This document shows, piece after piece, positions 1-10,970 of a DNA stretch of 64,000 nucleotides. The notes below the pieces were generated by a model that was given only the letters and a program-made list of their open reading frames with translations, was not told the DNA's origin and did not search any database. Every line of letters starts with the position of its first letter. Positions within the stretch are counted from its first letter, which is position 1. The stretch is from Aspidapion aeneum. Taxonomy: Eukaryota > Arthropoda > Insecta > Coleoptera > Brentidae. The stretch spans positions 50,896,786-50,960,785 of the forward strand of contig OY755046.1 in the NCBI GenBank assembly GCA_963576565.1, given 5' to 3'. The translations under genes were made by a program, and so were the position numbers.

Positions 1-2
1 CT

Positions 3-311
3 GAAGAGCTGGCACATATGATCCCCCCGGGAGTAGCACCTACTAGGCGAACACGTCAAACAGACGTTAACAATCAATTTACTGTCAAAATAGAGGCACC
101 AAGAACCTCATTATATCAGAATTCATATCTCTGGAGAACACCATCGCTGTGGAATGGACTCCCTGCGACAGTTTTCCCTGCAGATAACAACCTGAACCGT
201 TTCAAACCAACATACACCAACATTTCCGCGCACTTGCCGCTTCTCGAGCGTGATTGGGATCTCTTTGCGAGTGCGCATACCCTTAAAAAAAAAAAACATG
301 GGTGCTTTTGA
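3..311 (+). mobile_element. LINE reverse-transcriptase C-terminal tail (CR1/Jockey-like), partial
   Basis: The frame is open from the window edge to a TGA at 309-311. It reads as the extreme C-terminus of a non-LTR retrotransposon ORF2. The block RTSLYQNSYLWRTPSLWNGL, followed by LPATVFP and a later NRFK, matches the tail consensus (small residues, RT-S, LWN-LP, then F-P and L--FK) of CR1/Jockey-group elements. An A-run begins at about 284, as expected for a LINE 3' end. The catalytic RT domain would lie to the left of the window. Clade assignment is tentative because only the tail is visible. Confidence 0.7.
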
Positions 312-600
312 CAAAAACTTTTCGATTCAAAATCGATACCTATGTACTAAATTTGTTCACAATTACACTACTTTAATAAAGTTAATGTGTGTGTGTGTTT
401 TTCTCTTTGTTTCTTTCTATAATAAAAAAATATGGTACTCACCTAATTCCTATGCATCACGTAACATCATCATTGCTTCAAATGTTGTCCTGAAACACAA
501 TATAGTCATAATTTTTAACGCGTTCTTTTATTTTGGAGAAATAAGACAATGTGGGAACATTTTTTGTGTAACAATAAACTATAAGTAGTCAAAAAGTAGG
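312..600. other. AT-rich sequence with no recognised feature
   Basis: This lies between the LINE tail and a CAGGGTG-ended repeat. It holds a short GT run near 387 and several ATAAA words. The open frames are short and lack protein-like composition. No gene is supported. Confidence 0.5.
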
Positions 601-992
601 TATACAGGGTGCTTTCGTATAAAATTTAAACAAACATTAAATCTGGATTCTAAAAGCTAAACAAAGGAATATACGATACTTAAAATAACTAGTGCAAAGC
701 AAAATTTATTCTTATTTCTGCATTACAGAAGATCATTGCGAGAATTTCGTAAGAACAACACTTCAATAAATAGCAGAAAGCTGTAATTTCTAAAATGGTT
801 TGCCAGCTATTGTTAGGTAATTTTGTGATATATTATAAATTACAGGTCAAAAAGATACAGCGAGTTTAAAAAAGCTGATCTCGGACTTCCTATATCCTAC
901 AAACAAAGATTTTTTAAGTAAATTTAATAACAACCAGTTTCCTTGTTTTCGATTTTTTTATAGAAAAACAAGTTTTTAAAAACACCCTGTAC
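601..992. repeat. Short repeat bounded by inverted TACAGGGTG / CACCCTGTA
   Basis: The left end reads TATACAGGGTGC at 601 and the right end reads ACACCCTGTACA, ending near 992. These make about 9-10 bp of inverted termini, the same terminal word used by many MITE-like repeats in this window. The interior is AT-rich and non-coding. Only the termini support the call. Confidence 0.45.
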
Positions 993-1770
993 AGGTTGCA
1001 TTCTGCAAAATTTAATGCGCACTATTGTTATTTACATTGTGTAGGTGACCCAACAACGTTATGTATTTTTCAAATTAATATTCAAAAATGCTAGACTCTT
1101 CTATATTTGGCACTAATACAATTAAAAGTTTAAAAAGGAAATATTTGTTTTAAGAATAATAATCAGCCAACACTGTTTATGATCTAATAGATACCTGATT
1201 TGTTTAAAAATAATATAGTACACAGTACACTAGCCTATTTTTATGTCATGAATTGTGGTATTACTCATATACGTAATACGTATATGGTATTACTACATTC
1301 ATTTGGCCGAGACGCCCCCAACAGCGCGGACATCTTTCCAGCGTCGGACTGTCTAAATTAAAAATATGATTTGTAGTCCCTTCAAACTATTTTTTTAAGC
1401 CACATAAGAAAAAATTGCCGGTAACTAATCATTTTTTTTAGTCTCGTTGTGGTCTCGTTATTTTGACATGTTTGGAGTGGGGAAAACGGCCGTTAGAGCA
1501 CCTAACAGGAAAGACGTATTTTTCGTGTTTGATATTATAAAATCTTTAAATTTAAACACAAAATTATTTTTTACTACTCTGTTAGGAATTACTTTCCAGA
1601 ATTTTCGCAAAGAAAATAGTTGGACGTTTCGGAGACATGAAGCTATTTAATAATTATACTTTTAAAAGTTTTATAGTGTTTTATATAAATCCTAGGTTGT
1701 GGTTTAAAATCTCTAGAAACGAGTAATATTATACTAGTTTCTGAATATAATAATATAATATACTATTATT
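993..1770. other. AT-rich, no recognised gene
   Basis: The frame at 1447-1650 has no recognisable domain and no splice context. A small palindrome around ATACGTAATACGTATATG lies near 1270. I see nothing else. Confidence 0.5.
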
Positions 1771-1805
1771 CAGGGTGTTAAGTGTCCACCATTACTAACT
1801 TTTTT

Positions 1806-2263
1806 CCTTCCTAGCCCGCGCAGGTAGAGAAGATATTATTTACGACGAAAAAAATTTTTTTGAGATAACGCCGATAAATTTGTTATTTGGGTGTATTTTG
1901 ACCTATCCTATCCTATCCTATCAATATCATCGTGCTGTCTGTCTGTGTGTATATTTGTGTGTATGTCTGTCCGTAACACGATAGATCCTAAACCGCTGAA
2001 CCGATTTTCATAAAATTTTCAGGTAAAGTAGTGTACGACACTCTAACGAGATGATTGGATTTTGGCCAAAATCTATTAACGCTACAGTTTTTTGACAATT
2101 AAAAAGTTTTAAAATTGCTAACGTTTTAACGGGGCAACGCATCAATATGCGATTCAGAAACTTCGTAGGAGCTCTGGTTTCTGAGATATTTATAAAAAAC
2201 TGTTTTGAAGGCTGATATATCATGACTTCACTTAAAGTGTGCTTATAGGCTAGCTAGGAAGGT
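1806..2263 (+). repeat. CCTTCCTAG-ended interspersed repeat, copy 1
   Basis: It starts CCTTCCTAGCCCGCGCAG and ends GGCTAGCTAGGAAGGT, so its termini are inverted. The interior has a TATCC run, a GTCTGTCTGTGTG run, CCGTAACACGATAG, then CCGCTGAACCGATTTTCA. Two further copies lie at 20230-20665 (+) and 45140-45566 (-) with the same order of blocks. It is non-coding and about 430-460 bp long. It is nested inside the 1771-2890 element. Confidence 0.75.
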
Positions 2264-2351
2264 ATCAGATCAGTCATGGATACATTTATTTATTATTAAA
2301 GTTAGAAAAAAGTTTAAATTGGCAAACTGGTAGAATTTTTGATGCTTTATA

Positions 2352-2452
2352 CATGGGCGCACCCAGGGGTTCACTTAAAAAAAAACACAAAAAATAGCTT
2401 AAAATTTGACATTATGAGCCCCCCCCCAGACATATTCCTGGGTGCGCCACTG
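2352..2452. mobile_element. Small hAT-like MITE
   Basis: Its ends are GGCGCACCCAGG on the left and CCTGGGTGCGCCACTG on the right. CAGTGGCGCACCCAGG-type termini are typical of insect hAT MITEs. The flanks GCTTTATA and GCTTTTTA agree at 7 of 8 positions if the boundary is shifted by one base, which fits the 8-bp hAT target duplication. The interior is a poly-C and A-rich spacer. Confidence 0.55.
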
Positions 2453-3111
2453 CTTTTTAGATACTTAAATAAAAAAAATACAGCATCGAGTATAAAAGAA
2501 ATTTCAATTCTAAACAAAAATTGTCTTTTGTTTTTTTGATAAAAATGACGAAGATATTTGAAATTCAAAATTACATCTCAAAATTTTTTTTGGTAGAAAG
2601 AACCCTAAGCGGTAATTTTGAATTTGGAATATCTTCGTTAGTTTTAACTTTAGCAAAAAAATGGACAATTTTTGTTTAGAATTGAAAGACCTATAGGAAA
2701 AAAAATAAAATTAATTAATTAAAATTTATTTATTGTTTTATGAAAAAACTCAAAAACGCGATATTTAATTTTTTTTATTTAAGGATCTTAAAGGGCTCTA
2801 AAACATCTACTACTTTGCCAATTTAAACTTTTTTCTATCTTCAATAATAACAAAGTTAGCAATGGTGGACACTTAACTTGGAACACCCTGTATAGTCAAG
2901 GTTTCTAGTAACGTAGAAGAAACTAAGGAATGAGGAATGTTCTAACACAAAGTTAGCCCTTGATGTAATTTTAAATAACGTCTCTTGGCCTATCTGGCGA
3001 TTGGATGTCAACAAAGATTTTCAACTGAAGTACTCCGCTTCTAGTAAAATGATAATTTTCATAGGGTACCAGTAACTAACTTGCTGATTCCTCTTTTCCT
3101 CTGCACCTAAG

Positions 3112-3277
3112 GCATACAAGGAGTCAAACGTTTACGAAATGAAAAGCACAGGCTTCTCAGTGGTTGCTTTTTTGGATCTCAATCGGACTAGTTTATCGAC
3201 TTTTCGTTTCCAGGGATCCCAGTACGACCTGGAACGTATAGGAGCTAAACGTTCATTTGTCTTAGCTGCTTCTGGAA
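3112..3277 (+). CDS. Internal exon A of an unidentified host-type gene
   Basis: This is an open frame in phase with exons B and C. A pyrimidine-rich tract and CACCTAAG precede 3112. An in-frame TGA at 3085-3087 shows that the frame must begin at a splice acceptor. It encodes AYKESNVYEMK and later GSQYDLERIGAKRS-FVLAASG. The donor is either A|GTGTGT at 3278 or AGT|GTGTAG at 3280, and both keep the frame. A second acceptor (TTTCGTTTCCAG, exon from 3214) would give a shorter exon, also in frame. I do not recognise the protein. Upstream exons are not visible and may lie outside the window. The call rests on splice logic and protein-like composition, not on homology. Confidence 0.5.
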
Positions 3278-3332
3278 GTGTGTAGTAGTATTCCTAAATA
3301 ATATAGATCTAGAACCAACAATTTTTTTCTAG

Positions 3333-3510
3333 GTAGAAGTCACCCGTCTCCAGTCTCGCATGGATTCGCCTCCAGGAACAGCCAACCCCATCAGGATCAC
3401 AGTGGCCTCCCTGGACGAATACAACACTCTTCTTCAACAAGGATTAGATTTTTATGGAGCCACGTATTTTCCAACTGAACCTCTTAAGAAAGAAATGGTT
3501 AAAACTGGAA
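3333..3510 (+). CDS. Internal exon B of the same unidentified gene
   Basis: The acceptor TTTTTTTCTAG ends at 3332. The frame reads VEVTRLQSRMDSPPG, then PIRITVASLDEY, NTLLQQGLDFYG, ATYFPTEPLKKEM. Unspliced it would stop at 3529-3532, but a strong donor GGAA|GTAAAG at 3511 leaves phase 1, exactly the phase exon C needs. An alternative acceptor four bases on (exon from 3337) pairs with the other exon-A donor and also keeps frame. The pattern hydrophobic-x-V-x-x-L-x-x-Y-x-x-L-x-x-x-G vaguely resembles RNA-binding folds in retroelement ORF1 proteins, so a domesticated gag-like gene is possible but unproven. The function is unknown. Confidence 0.6.
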
Positions 3511-4009
3511 GTAAAGAAGGTTGGCACGATTAATATACGGTTTATTTATTTTTAATAAAGAAATACAATAGTTTTACAATATTTGGTTTAGTTATCACCT
3601 AAAAAAAATAAACATGGGAGAAAGAAAAGACCCACCAAAGAAAATTTATTGTTGATGGGAAATTTAAAAGTTTTTTTAAAAAAAGTTAAAAAAATACTCT
3701 GAAATATCAATAATAAAAAGATGGAAGGTACTGTTTGTTATATAAATTTTTGATTTATGGCGTAATTAGGTAATAAAAGATCGGTAGGTAGGACGTAATA
3801 GGCTAGAACAAATCACATTAGGAAATAAATTTTGAAACAACCGCGTTTTTTTACTAAATTTCCGATTCGTACATTGGTTTTTAAAGTAGAGTAAGCCAGA
3901 TATTCTAAAACAACGATAGAAGTTGGATTTCACAATTATTCAAAATAAAAGAAGTGGGTACACCATGTGTTTGACATTAACGCTGAAAAAGCTGACATAG
4001 AATAGGAAG

Positions 4010-5150
4010 TAGAAAGGTACTGGTAGGCAATTCGTTAGGCAGCTCAACGAAACGTCTACGTTTAGAACGGTTTTCTACGTTGTCTTGTCAGATTTTTTTG
4101 ACTCATTGATCCTTGGATTGACTGTTGCCATTCATTCTGACGCCCTCTTTTTCTGCGACATTCTAGGACTCTAGTTTTACATGGCTGAACCATATCAGTT
4201 GTCTTTTAGCGATGTCATCCGTTATGCTTCCCTCGATTCCTATTATTTTTTTATGATCTCATTTCTTACATGATCTGTTCTAGATATTCTTATTGACCTT
4301 CTTATTGCATTTATTATTCCATTTTTGTTTTGTGCTTTTCTGTTACGCGACAAGTATCTATTCCGTACAACAGCATGCTTTTCATCATTGTTTCATATTT
4401 GTTAAATTTATGTTCTTTTTTTTTCTCTCTGCTCCATAAAATACTGTCCAAACATTTTGCTTTTACTATTTTTTTGCTAGTTCTTTACAGTCTGTTCATG
4501 TCTTATCAAATGTGAGACTCAAGTATACACACGCATTGCATGGAGATTTTGTTTCTCCATTGTCTAATACCAATTCACTTGATTCGTTTCCAATACATAA
4601 GTACTACTATTCTCTCGTAAACTTTCTCATCATATACTCCATGTATGCTTTATCTTTAGTCAAAATTACTTGGTCGTCAGCAAACTGTAGTTTGTATATG
4701 GTAAATCGGTCATTAACTTTACGTGTTCAGTTTTTTAGAGCTACTGCGACATATATTTTAAAAAGAGTTGGAGAGATAAAATATCCTTGTTTTTAAACCT
4801 TTCGTTACTAGGAATTTTTTTGAAAGTCGATTTCCAATTTTAATGTTAGATTTTGAGATATAGTTCTTTTATCGCTTTTATGTATGTATGATTGATATCA
4901 GTTTGTTCTAACACTGTTCATAATTTTTCTACTGGAACGGTATCATATACTTCTTTTAGGTCCACAAAGGTAACATGAGTCTTTATATTTCTGGCACTTT
5001 TGGGGGAAATTTCTACTTTTTTCTCTCCCGTAGATCTGCGCCTGACGAAACCCACTTTGCTCTTCTTTTTGCTCATGAAAATTATTCATAATAATAATTA
5101 TTAGATTTCTACGAATCCTACCGTCCAATCATTGAGGATATGAACAAAAC
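4010..5150 (-). mobile_element. Decayed RTE-like LINE fragment (family A), copy 1, inside the intron
   Basis: Read on the minus strand, pieces of a reverse transcriptase appear in order: EEQSGFR (5060-5080), VTFVDL-KEVYDTVPV (4908-4990, RT motif with the first catalytic aspartate), and downstream segments matching the copies at 42290-43320 and 50480-51330. Every frame is broken. The 3' end, near 4010-4100, includes the shared tract CAATGAGTCAAAAAAA. The fragment sits in the 2.1-kb intron between exons B and C of the host-type gene, in antisense orientation, a common tolerated position. Confidence 0.75.
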
Positions 5151-5609
5151 ATACTATACTTTAATACAAAATGGTGGAGATTATGAACAATTGTTGATAT
5201 TTTTATTATTTTTAATGAAAAAGGAAGAAAATTTTAAACGTATCCTACTCTAATGGAAAAAGTAATATTGTGAGACTCTGAACAGTTTTAACTATAAGAT
5301 TTTATCTCAAATTTCATTAAAAAAATGAGATAACACTTAAAATTAAATAAATAAAAACAACGGGCGACAAGCAGTTGGCATTTCGAAGCCACAGAATGGA
5401 AATGTCAAATTACAACATTAACGGTACGTCGGCCATTTTGGATTTGCAACTTTAACTTTTGTAAACAATCCGTTAAAGTTCTATAATCCATGGGGTTAGC
5501 TTAAGGTCAAGCTTGCTTGACGATGAGTGACCTTAGGTTAGCTACCCAACTTTGCTAACAAATATATTTTTTAATGTTTTTGTTTATAAGTTTTTTCTTA
5601 TTGTTTTAG

Positions 5610-5692
5610 GTCTGCTACCAGTTTTTGATTCAGCTGGATTTACTAGAATACCGCCACCACCTAGCCGTACCTTAAAACCTCCACGTACCTAA
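5610..5692 (+). CDS. Terminal exon C of the unidentified gene
   Basis: The acceptor TCTTATTGTTTTAG ends at 5609. The first two bases, GT, complete the split codon from exon B (A+GT, Ser). The exon encodes LLPVFDSAGFTRIPPPPSRT, then LKPPRT and TAA at 5690-5692, a short proline- and arginine-rich tail. Phase, a good polypyrimidine tract and an abrupt drop to AT-rich non-coding sequence after the stop all support a real last exon. No clean AATAAA follows in the next 100 bp. Together exons A-C give about 140 residues of a C-terminus that I cannot name. Confidence 0.55.
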
Positions 5693-6070
5693 TTTTTGTT
5701 TATTTATCTATAAATATAGTTAACTAAAATCTGTAAACCAAAAAAAAGTGTTTAATTTATTTTTTATGTTTGTTTAAGGTTTTTATTGTTTGCTTATGCT
5801 AAAGCTAGCTCACCCAAATGTTTGACAAAATTTAATTTAATTTTTGTTTTTGTTTCACTTTGTTTAAAATTAAAATTTTACATTAAATTAAAATAACAAA
5901 AACATAATCTTTTTAATGGCTTTGTGGTTTATCATTTTTTACCCTTCTTACTTTGATAAAGCAGGCAATGTCTAGTTTTTTCGTAGAAACTGTAGAGCAA
6001 TAGCTACCATCCATGCCGAGAAAAGGAAAATAATTTTTTCTTTAAAACAAATAAAAATATTCAAAACATA
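5693..6070. other. AT-rich 3' flank of the gene
   Basis: This probably includes the 3' UTR of the preceding gene. It is very A/T-rich, with imperfect TTTAATTT/AAATTAAA inverted words near 5830-5900. No coding potential is seen. Confidence 0.45.
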
Positions 6071-6482
6071 AAAAATTGTCTTCTCCACTAGTGCTCCACC
6101 CTCTTTTCATGCATCGAACCTAAAAAGTTTCATCAGCAGGGGGGCCTCCCATGTGCGACAAGGAGCAAAAAACTGACTAGCCACAGACACGTGTTTCGAA
6201 CTTATTTTGATCTCCTCAGTGTGGCATAAGTCAAAAGCGGACTATAATGCCTAACCAGCATAATTAAATTGAAAACTAATCCATTTCTCAAAGTTGAATA
6301 TTGTAAATACAAAAAATAAAAAAATCGTCTTCTCCACTAGTGCTCCACCCTCTCTTCATGCATCGAACCTAAAAAGTTTCATCAGCAGGAGGGGCCTCGC
6401 ATGTGCGACAAGGAGCAAAAAACCGACTAGCCACAGACACGTGTTTCGAACTTATTATGATCTCCTTAGTGTGGCATAAGTC
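6071..6482 (+). repeat. Two direct copies of a 162-bp sequence
   Basis: Blocks 6071-6232 and 6320-6482 are about 95% alike and repeat with a 249-bp offset. Both run from GTCTTCTCCACTAGTGCTCC to GTGGCATAAGTC. The 87-bp spacer is unrelated. They could be two insertions of one element or a local duplication. No frame is conserved between them. Confidence 0.85.
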
Positions 6483-6563
6483 TAATATTGACAAAGGTTT
6501 CTTGAAATAATTAATAGGTGCTCAAAATGCAGGAAAATAAGACGATAACTACATAAAAATTAA

Positions 6564-7190
6564 GGCGGCAGGGTAGTGCCGTGGTATGGTCGTCGGCTTC
6601 ACATGCAGAAGGTACCAGGTTCGCGTCTCGAACGATGCAAAAACAATTCGTCATCGAATTAGCGTGCGATGCGATGCACGCAAAATATATGTTGACCTTG
6701 AACATCGAGAATATACGCCGGTGTAGTCCAAGAGCCAACAAGCAGCCATCCGAGGAACCACGAATAATAACCCAGGAGCCTGCTATAAGTGATATATAGT
6801 CGGTACCAGGATGGCGCCAGCATAAATCTTCTACAGTCAACTCACGACGACCACGATTGTTGAGCTGAAAAGGAAAGAAGTCTATTGTCTATAACCAAGT
6901 TCTGCTCGGATGATAACGATGTTATAGATAGATGCAAGTCTAACATGTAGCACGACCACTTTTCGGAAGGGGTGTAATCGCGTGGGGCCACTGTGTATAC
7001 TTTCCTCGCAATATAAACATCCCTTTCTTAAGAGGTAAAATTTACTCCTCTTAGAGAATGAAAACTTGCTAAGTGGCACGTGCATCAGTTTGGTATATGG
7101 TGTACGGACAAATCGGGGTTTGCAAAAAGGGCGTGCCGTGTGCCTAGTCGCTCGACCAAAAATGGTCTCCCCACCACTACTACTACATAC
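6564..7190 (+). mobile_element. tRNA-derived SINE, family A, copy 1
   Basis: The 5' head GGCGGCAGGGTAGTGCCGTG has an A-box-like TAGTGCCGTGGTATGG, and a B-box-like GGTTCGCGTCTCG lies at 6618-6630, as in RNA polymerase III promoters of tRNA-derived SINEs. A roughly 540-bp body follows and ends in an ACT trinucleotide run near 7180. The whole unit recurs in reverse at 36740-37292, including the body blocks around CTTGCTAAGTGGCACGTGCA and GGTATATGGTGTACGGAC. It is non-coding. It is long for a SINE, so the body may be composite. Confidence 0.75.
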
Positions 7191-9487
7191 AAATTACATT
7201 AAAAGTATTCAAAAAATAAGATGGAGAAGAATTAAATCAAAGCGATCAGCTTTGGTAAGTAATGTAAACCTTCAAAATTCTAGGAAAACTGAAGATTGGA
7301 TTTCACAAACCAAGCAAAGCAAAAAAGAGAGACTATTAAAAAAGCTAAAATAGTAGCGGGATTAGACTTTGGCAGCTAATCTAAACTAGCTATACTTTGA
7401 TTTTACCGCAGCCTTTTCAAAATGGAGGAGGCTTTTTGCATACTCTCAAAGAAAAAATAGTATTTTGAGACCATGAACGTACCAACAGTATTTCCATAGT
7501 AGAATTTATAGTGACCGGCTAAAACGTCACAATAAACCAAGCCTCAATCGCCAAATTAGTTTGCGGGGGCTGTGATCAAGGCTTTTAAAAAATAATAGCT
7601 CTGAATAAACAAAACGGTTGCATGTGACAATCATTATAAAACCAAAGAACGAAATGTTAAACGGAAACAGTAACAAGACTGCGGCCATTTCGGGTTTGTC
7701 ACTTTAACTATGGTCAAATCTCAAGGTGTTTATAACACAGGATACCTATAGTATTTGAAAGGTCATTGAACCCAACTGGCCAACTGTAATGCCATAGCAA
7801 TCAGGTTAAATATCTACGTCACCAAGCCTTAAGCCATTTGTTTTATGGCAACGCATAACGTAGCTACAGTCGTCCAGTTAAGCTCACATGATTGGTTAAA
7901 TTCTGTAGAAAACCTGTGTAAAAGTATAAATAAAAAATCCAATCCGATAATGTTCTATAATCCGCGCCCACCTAAATGAAGATGAAATTTAAAAAGAAAA
8001 AAACTAATGAATAACAAAAAGGAAGAGGTAAATAATAATATAAAAAAAACACAGACTCAGTATCCCTATAATATTGTGTCTCAACGGATTTCATTATTTC
8101 CGGAATAAATAATGACGGTTACCATATACGCGCGTGATTCGATACATCTATTTGTCTTTTACGTGCGGATGCAAAGACACAAATAATAAGAATGGATGGA
8201 GTTATCATTATACTTTGCTGGAAATTGAGAAAGAAAAATATCCTTATTGTATATCTAATGGGGAAACTGAGATGGATTATTTATGATTTAAGTATATGCG
8301 TGAGAAGTAGCCCTCAACGAGTAGGATCTAAACAGCTAAATACTTCAAAAATGCATTTTCATCATTTTGTCCCACTAGCGTGCTAATCTGACGAGTCTAT
8401 TGCGGCAAGATGACGACTATGCGAATAGGTCTCCTTCTTTTCATATGAGGTAAACGCCTCATGCCACCAACCCTCGCACCATCCACATTTATTCCAATCC
8501 ATTATTGAAGGTTTCTGGCACTCTGGATAGAAAATATTTCTATTGTTTTTATTTGTTTCTGGTACATCATTAAAAACTTTATTTTTAAGAGTTTACTATG
8601 GGTCTTCTTCTTGTTTAATTTTTTCCAAGTTCTTTTTGTCAAGCTCTTCTTTATTTGTCATCTTGCCCCAGCCAATTTACCCCAGACCAACTTTATAGTA
8701 AAAAGTATACAATAAAAACAAATAACGACCAAAGTTGGTCATTTACATTTTCTTACATGGAAAACAGATTAAATTATTTTTGGTTACTAACAAAGATTAT
8801 TTTGACCTTATATTTATTCGCAAAAGCTTATATTTCGGCATCAAATTTTATAAGCGACCACTCGGATTATAGACTATGAGCCACTGTATTATTATTCTTC
8901 TTATGAACTCCATTAATCTGTAACCGATAAAACTTTTGACTTTAAAAAGTTCTATTAGCACGCAGTAATAAACTCGTCACCATTTATAATTTTTGCTTTA
9001 AATTCTCTAGTTAAGAACACTAAAAAAGTTAAATTAATAGGAGTATAAATGCACCTCTAAATTAGTAAGTGGTCCAGGTCACCTCAGGATTTTTTCTGGC
9101 TTTAGTTGCTAACTTACTTGCCAGATATTTTTTTTCTCAGAAGGATAGGTAGTGTCGGATTTTTCCCGATTTAAACAGTCTCCATTAAACCCTTGTCTCA
9201 CATTTGGGAAATCTTAAATTACTCATGACTGACTAGCATTCTACTTTAAACCCTATTGTTTACAGTTTGAATAGTATTGTTCCTATTACAAATTTATGCA
9301 GTTTTTAATGTAGTAAGCTAAAGTTATCTCTTTAAAGCCCAATGTGAACTTTCTTAAAATGATGTCCTCTATTTCGATTCCCTACTATATACTATATAAT
9401 TTTAACGGTTATGACAAATTAACCTAAATGCCTTGATGTTTGTATTTCTTTCACCCAAAGTTTCACTTTGAATAGTATCAATGAGTA
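7191..9487. other. No gene recognised; low-information AT-rich sequence
   Basis: A block near 7660-7730 (CGGCCATTT then GGTTTGTCACTTTAAC) loosely resembles one near 5430, suggesting a very old dispersed repeat. The short frames at 8192 and 8655 have no domain, codon pattern or splice context. Nothing else is supported. Confidence 0.45.
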
Positions 9488-9488
9488 G

Positions 9489-9752
9489 ATGACCCATATA
9501 GAGTGGCAACCGGCGAGCCTTGCAACATTGAGGGGCAGATGGCGCTGAAAGTAATTCGTCTAGTACGCAATATTCAGAGACAGCTACTATGATCTAATGG
9601 AGTTTGTATGATAGGCATGAACCTCGGAACTGGCACATAAAAGTAATTGATACTAGTTGTCTCTGAATATTGCGTAGTAGACGAATTGATTTCAGCGCTA
9701 TCTTCCCCTCAATGTGGCAAGGCTTGCCGGTTGACACTCTATATGGGTCATA
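9489..9752. mobile_element. Foldback MITE with about 100-bp inverted arms
   Basis: Left arm 9489-9585 (ATGACCCATATAGAGTG, AACCGGCGAGCCTTGC, CAATATTCAGAGACA) and right arm 9658-9752 are reverse complements with about 90% identity, around a roughly 70-bp loop. The transcript would fold into one long hairpin. There is no coding capacity. Confidence 0.8.
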
Positions 9753-10030
9753 TACTCACTCATAGTATGAAACTCGAAGCTACCGTATACACTGCAATAG
9801 GTTTTTCTAATGATCCTAGACTTGCTCCTTTCTGGCATTAAAAACAGTTTATTTTAAAACGGTATCCTATTAAGTATAAGTTGTGGCAGAAAATCTGAAA
9901 ATTTCCGGCAAAGGATCGTTAAATAATTTAATATAATCGCCTAATATCAGTTTACAACTCCTCGCAAATTCTTCTTACTTACATTTTCGCCGCACTTTCT
10001 TGCTCGACTCTACGTGTAACTTTGAACAGA

Positions 10031-10120
10031 AGTTGTAATGCTCTTAAGTGAGTTTTCTGGTAATAGAGACAAGAAGTCTAAATGCCTTTTCGGTACGTCT
10101 ATGGCCAACAAAAAAGAGTT
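10031..10120 (+). repeat. 90-bp direct repeat, left copy
   Basis: It begins AGTTGTAATGCTCTTAAG and ends AACAAAAAAGAGTT. It is almost identical (about 3 mismatches) to 10881-10970. It is followed by a TTCGG pentanucleotide run. No open frame spans it. Confidence 0.85.
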
Positions 10121-10880
10121 CGGTTCGGTTCGGTTCATATCTGTTATAGGTATAAAATAAATATAAAACAGATTTAAAAACGTTACAAAATTTCATTAAT
10201 ACAAAATAAAAATCTGTTGCAATTTACAAATTGTTACAAGACTTGACCTATAAAACAAACAGCCGAAACAGACCCGAAATATTAAAATAAATACTTTACC
10301 TTACCAAAATAACAAACTGCAAAATATTCTACAAATAGAAAAATCTTATGTTTCTTTACTGATAATTAGTTTAGAGGTTTTAGTTTGAGTTCAACAAAAC
10401 TTAGAATGTGACTACCGACTTGTCTCCTCAAAGTTTGGGTTTTTATTAACGGTAGGTTGAACCTAAGTATTCAATTATCCACTCTTGGAAGAGCTTGGAG
10501 AAAACAAGTCAGTGCCGTTACTGATAATCCTAAAGTATATTTTACATTCTAGCTAATGTGCTATACAAGAAAACCTAAACAAAAACACAGAAAAAATGAC
10601 ATTTTATAGACAACATTTTCTTATCTCACAGTTTTTGCATAGCCAATCACTTTGAAAGGAAAACCCTTACTCTACTACTTGATGTATCCATACGCTTAAC
10701 CATTACGACTCCCACTATTCACTTTTCAGTAGTTTTTCTCGCATCAACCACCTGCTGTGAGGTAGGTGGAACCTAGACGGTTATTATTGTGGAAGGAGGC
10801 GGATCCACTTTCTTATCACTGCAAAACCATTTTTTGCGCTTTTCGTTTTTCCAAATTGGTTTCGTACATTGGCACAGTCA

Positions 10881-10970
10881 AGTTGTAATGCTCTTAAGTG
10901 AGTTTTCTGGTAATAGAGACAAGAAGTCTTAATGCCTTTTCGGTACCTCTATGGCGAACAAAAAAGAGTT
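10881..10970 (+). repeat. 90-bp direct repeat, right copy
   Basis: It matches 10031-10120 in the same orientation. The pair encloses 760 bp with no recognisable coding sequence. Short LTRs of a deleted retroelement, or two insertions of one small element, are both possible. Confidence 0.85.

Larger units (their letters stand above)
1771..2890. mobile_element. MITE-like element with CAGGGTG terminal inverted repeats, host of nested insertions
   Basis: The left end has CAGGGTGTTAAGTGTCCACC followed by ATTACTAAC. The right end is its inverted counterpart, GTTAGCAATGGTGGACACTT and then AACACCCTG. The terminal inverted repeat is about 35 bp with a 4-bp gap. The element is 1.1 kb only because it has swallowed a 458-bp repeat (1806-2263) and a 101-bp hAT-like MITE (2352-2452). 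It has no transposase, so it would be non-autonomous. The superfamily cannot be told from these ends alone. Confidence 0.65.

Noticed and set aside
1905..1922. TATCC pentanucleotide run as a telomere-like repeat
   Set aside because: Only three to four units, internal to a dispersed repeat. The insect telomere motif TTAGG is not present.
5393..7740. Similarity between about 5390-5480 and 7640-7730
   Set aside because: Only scattered words agree (CGGCCATTT, TTTAACT). Too diverged to define a repeat.
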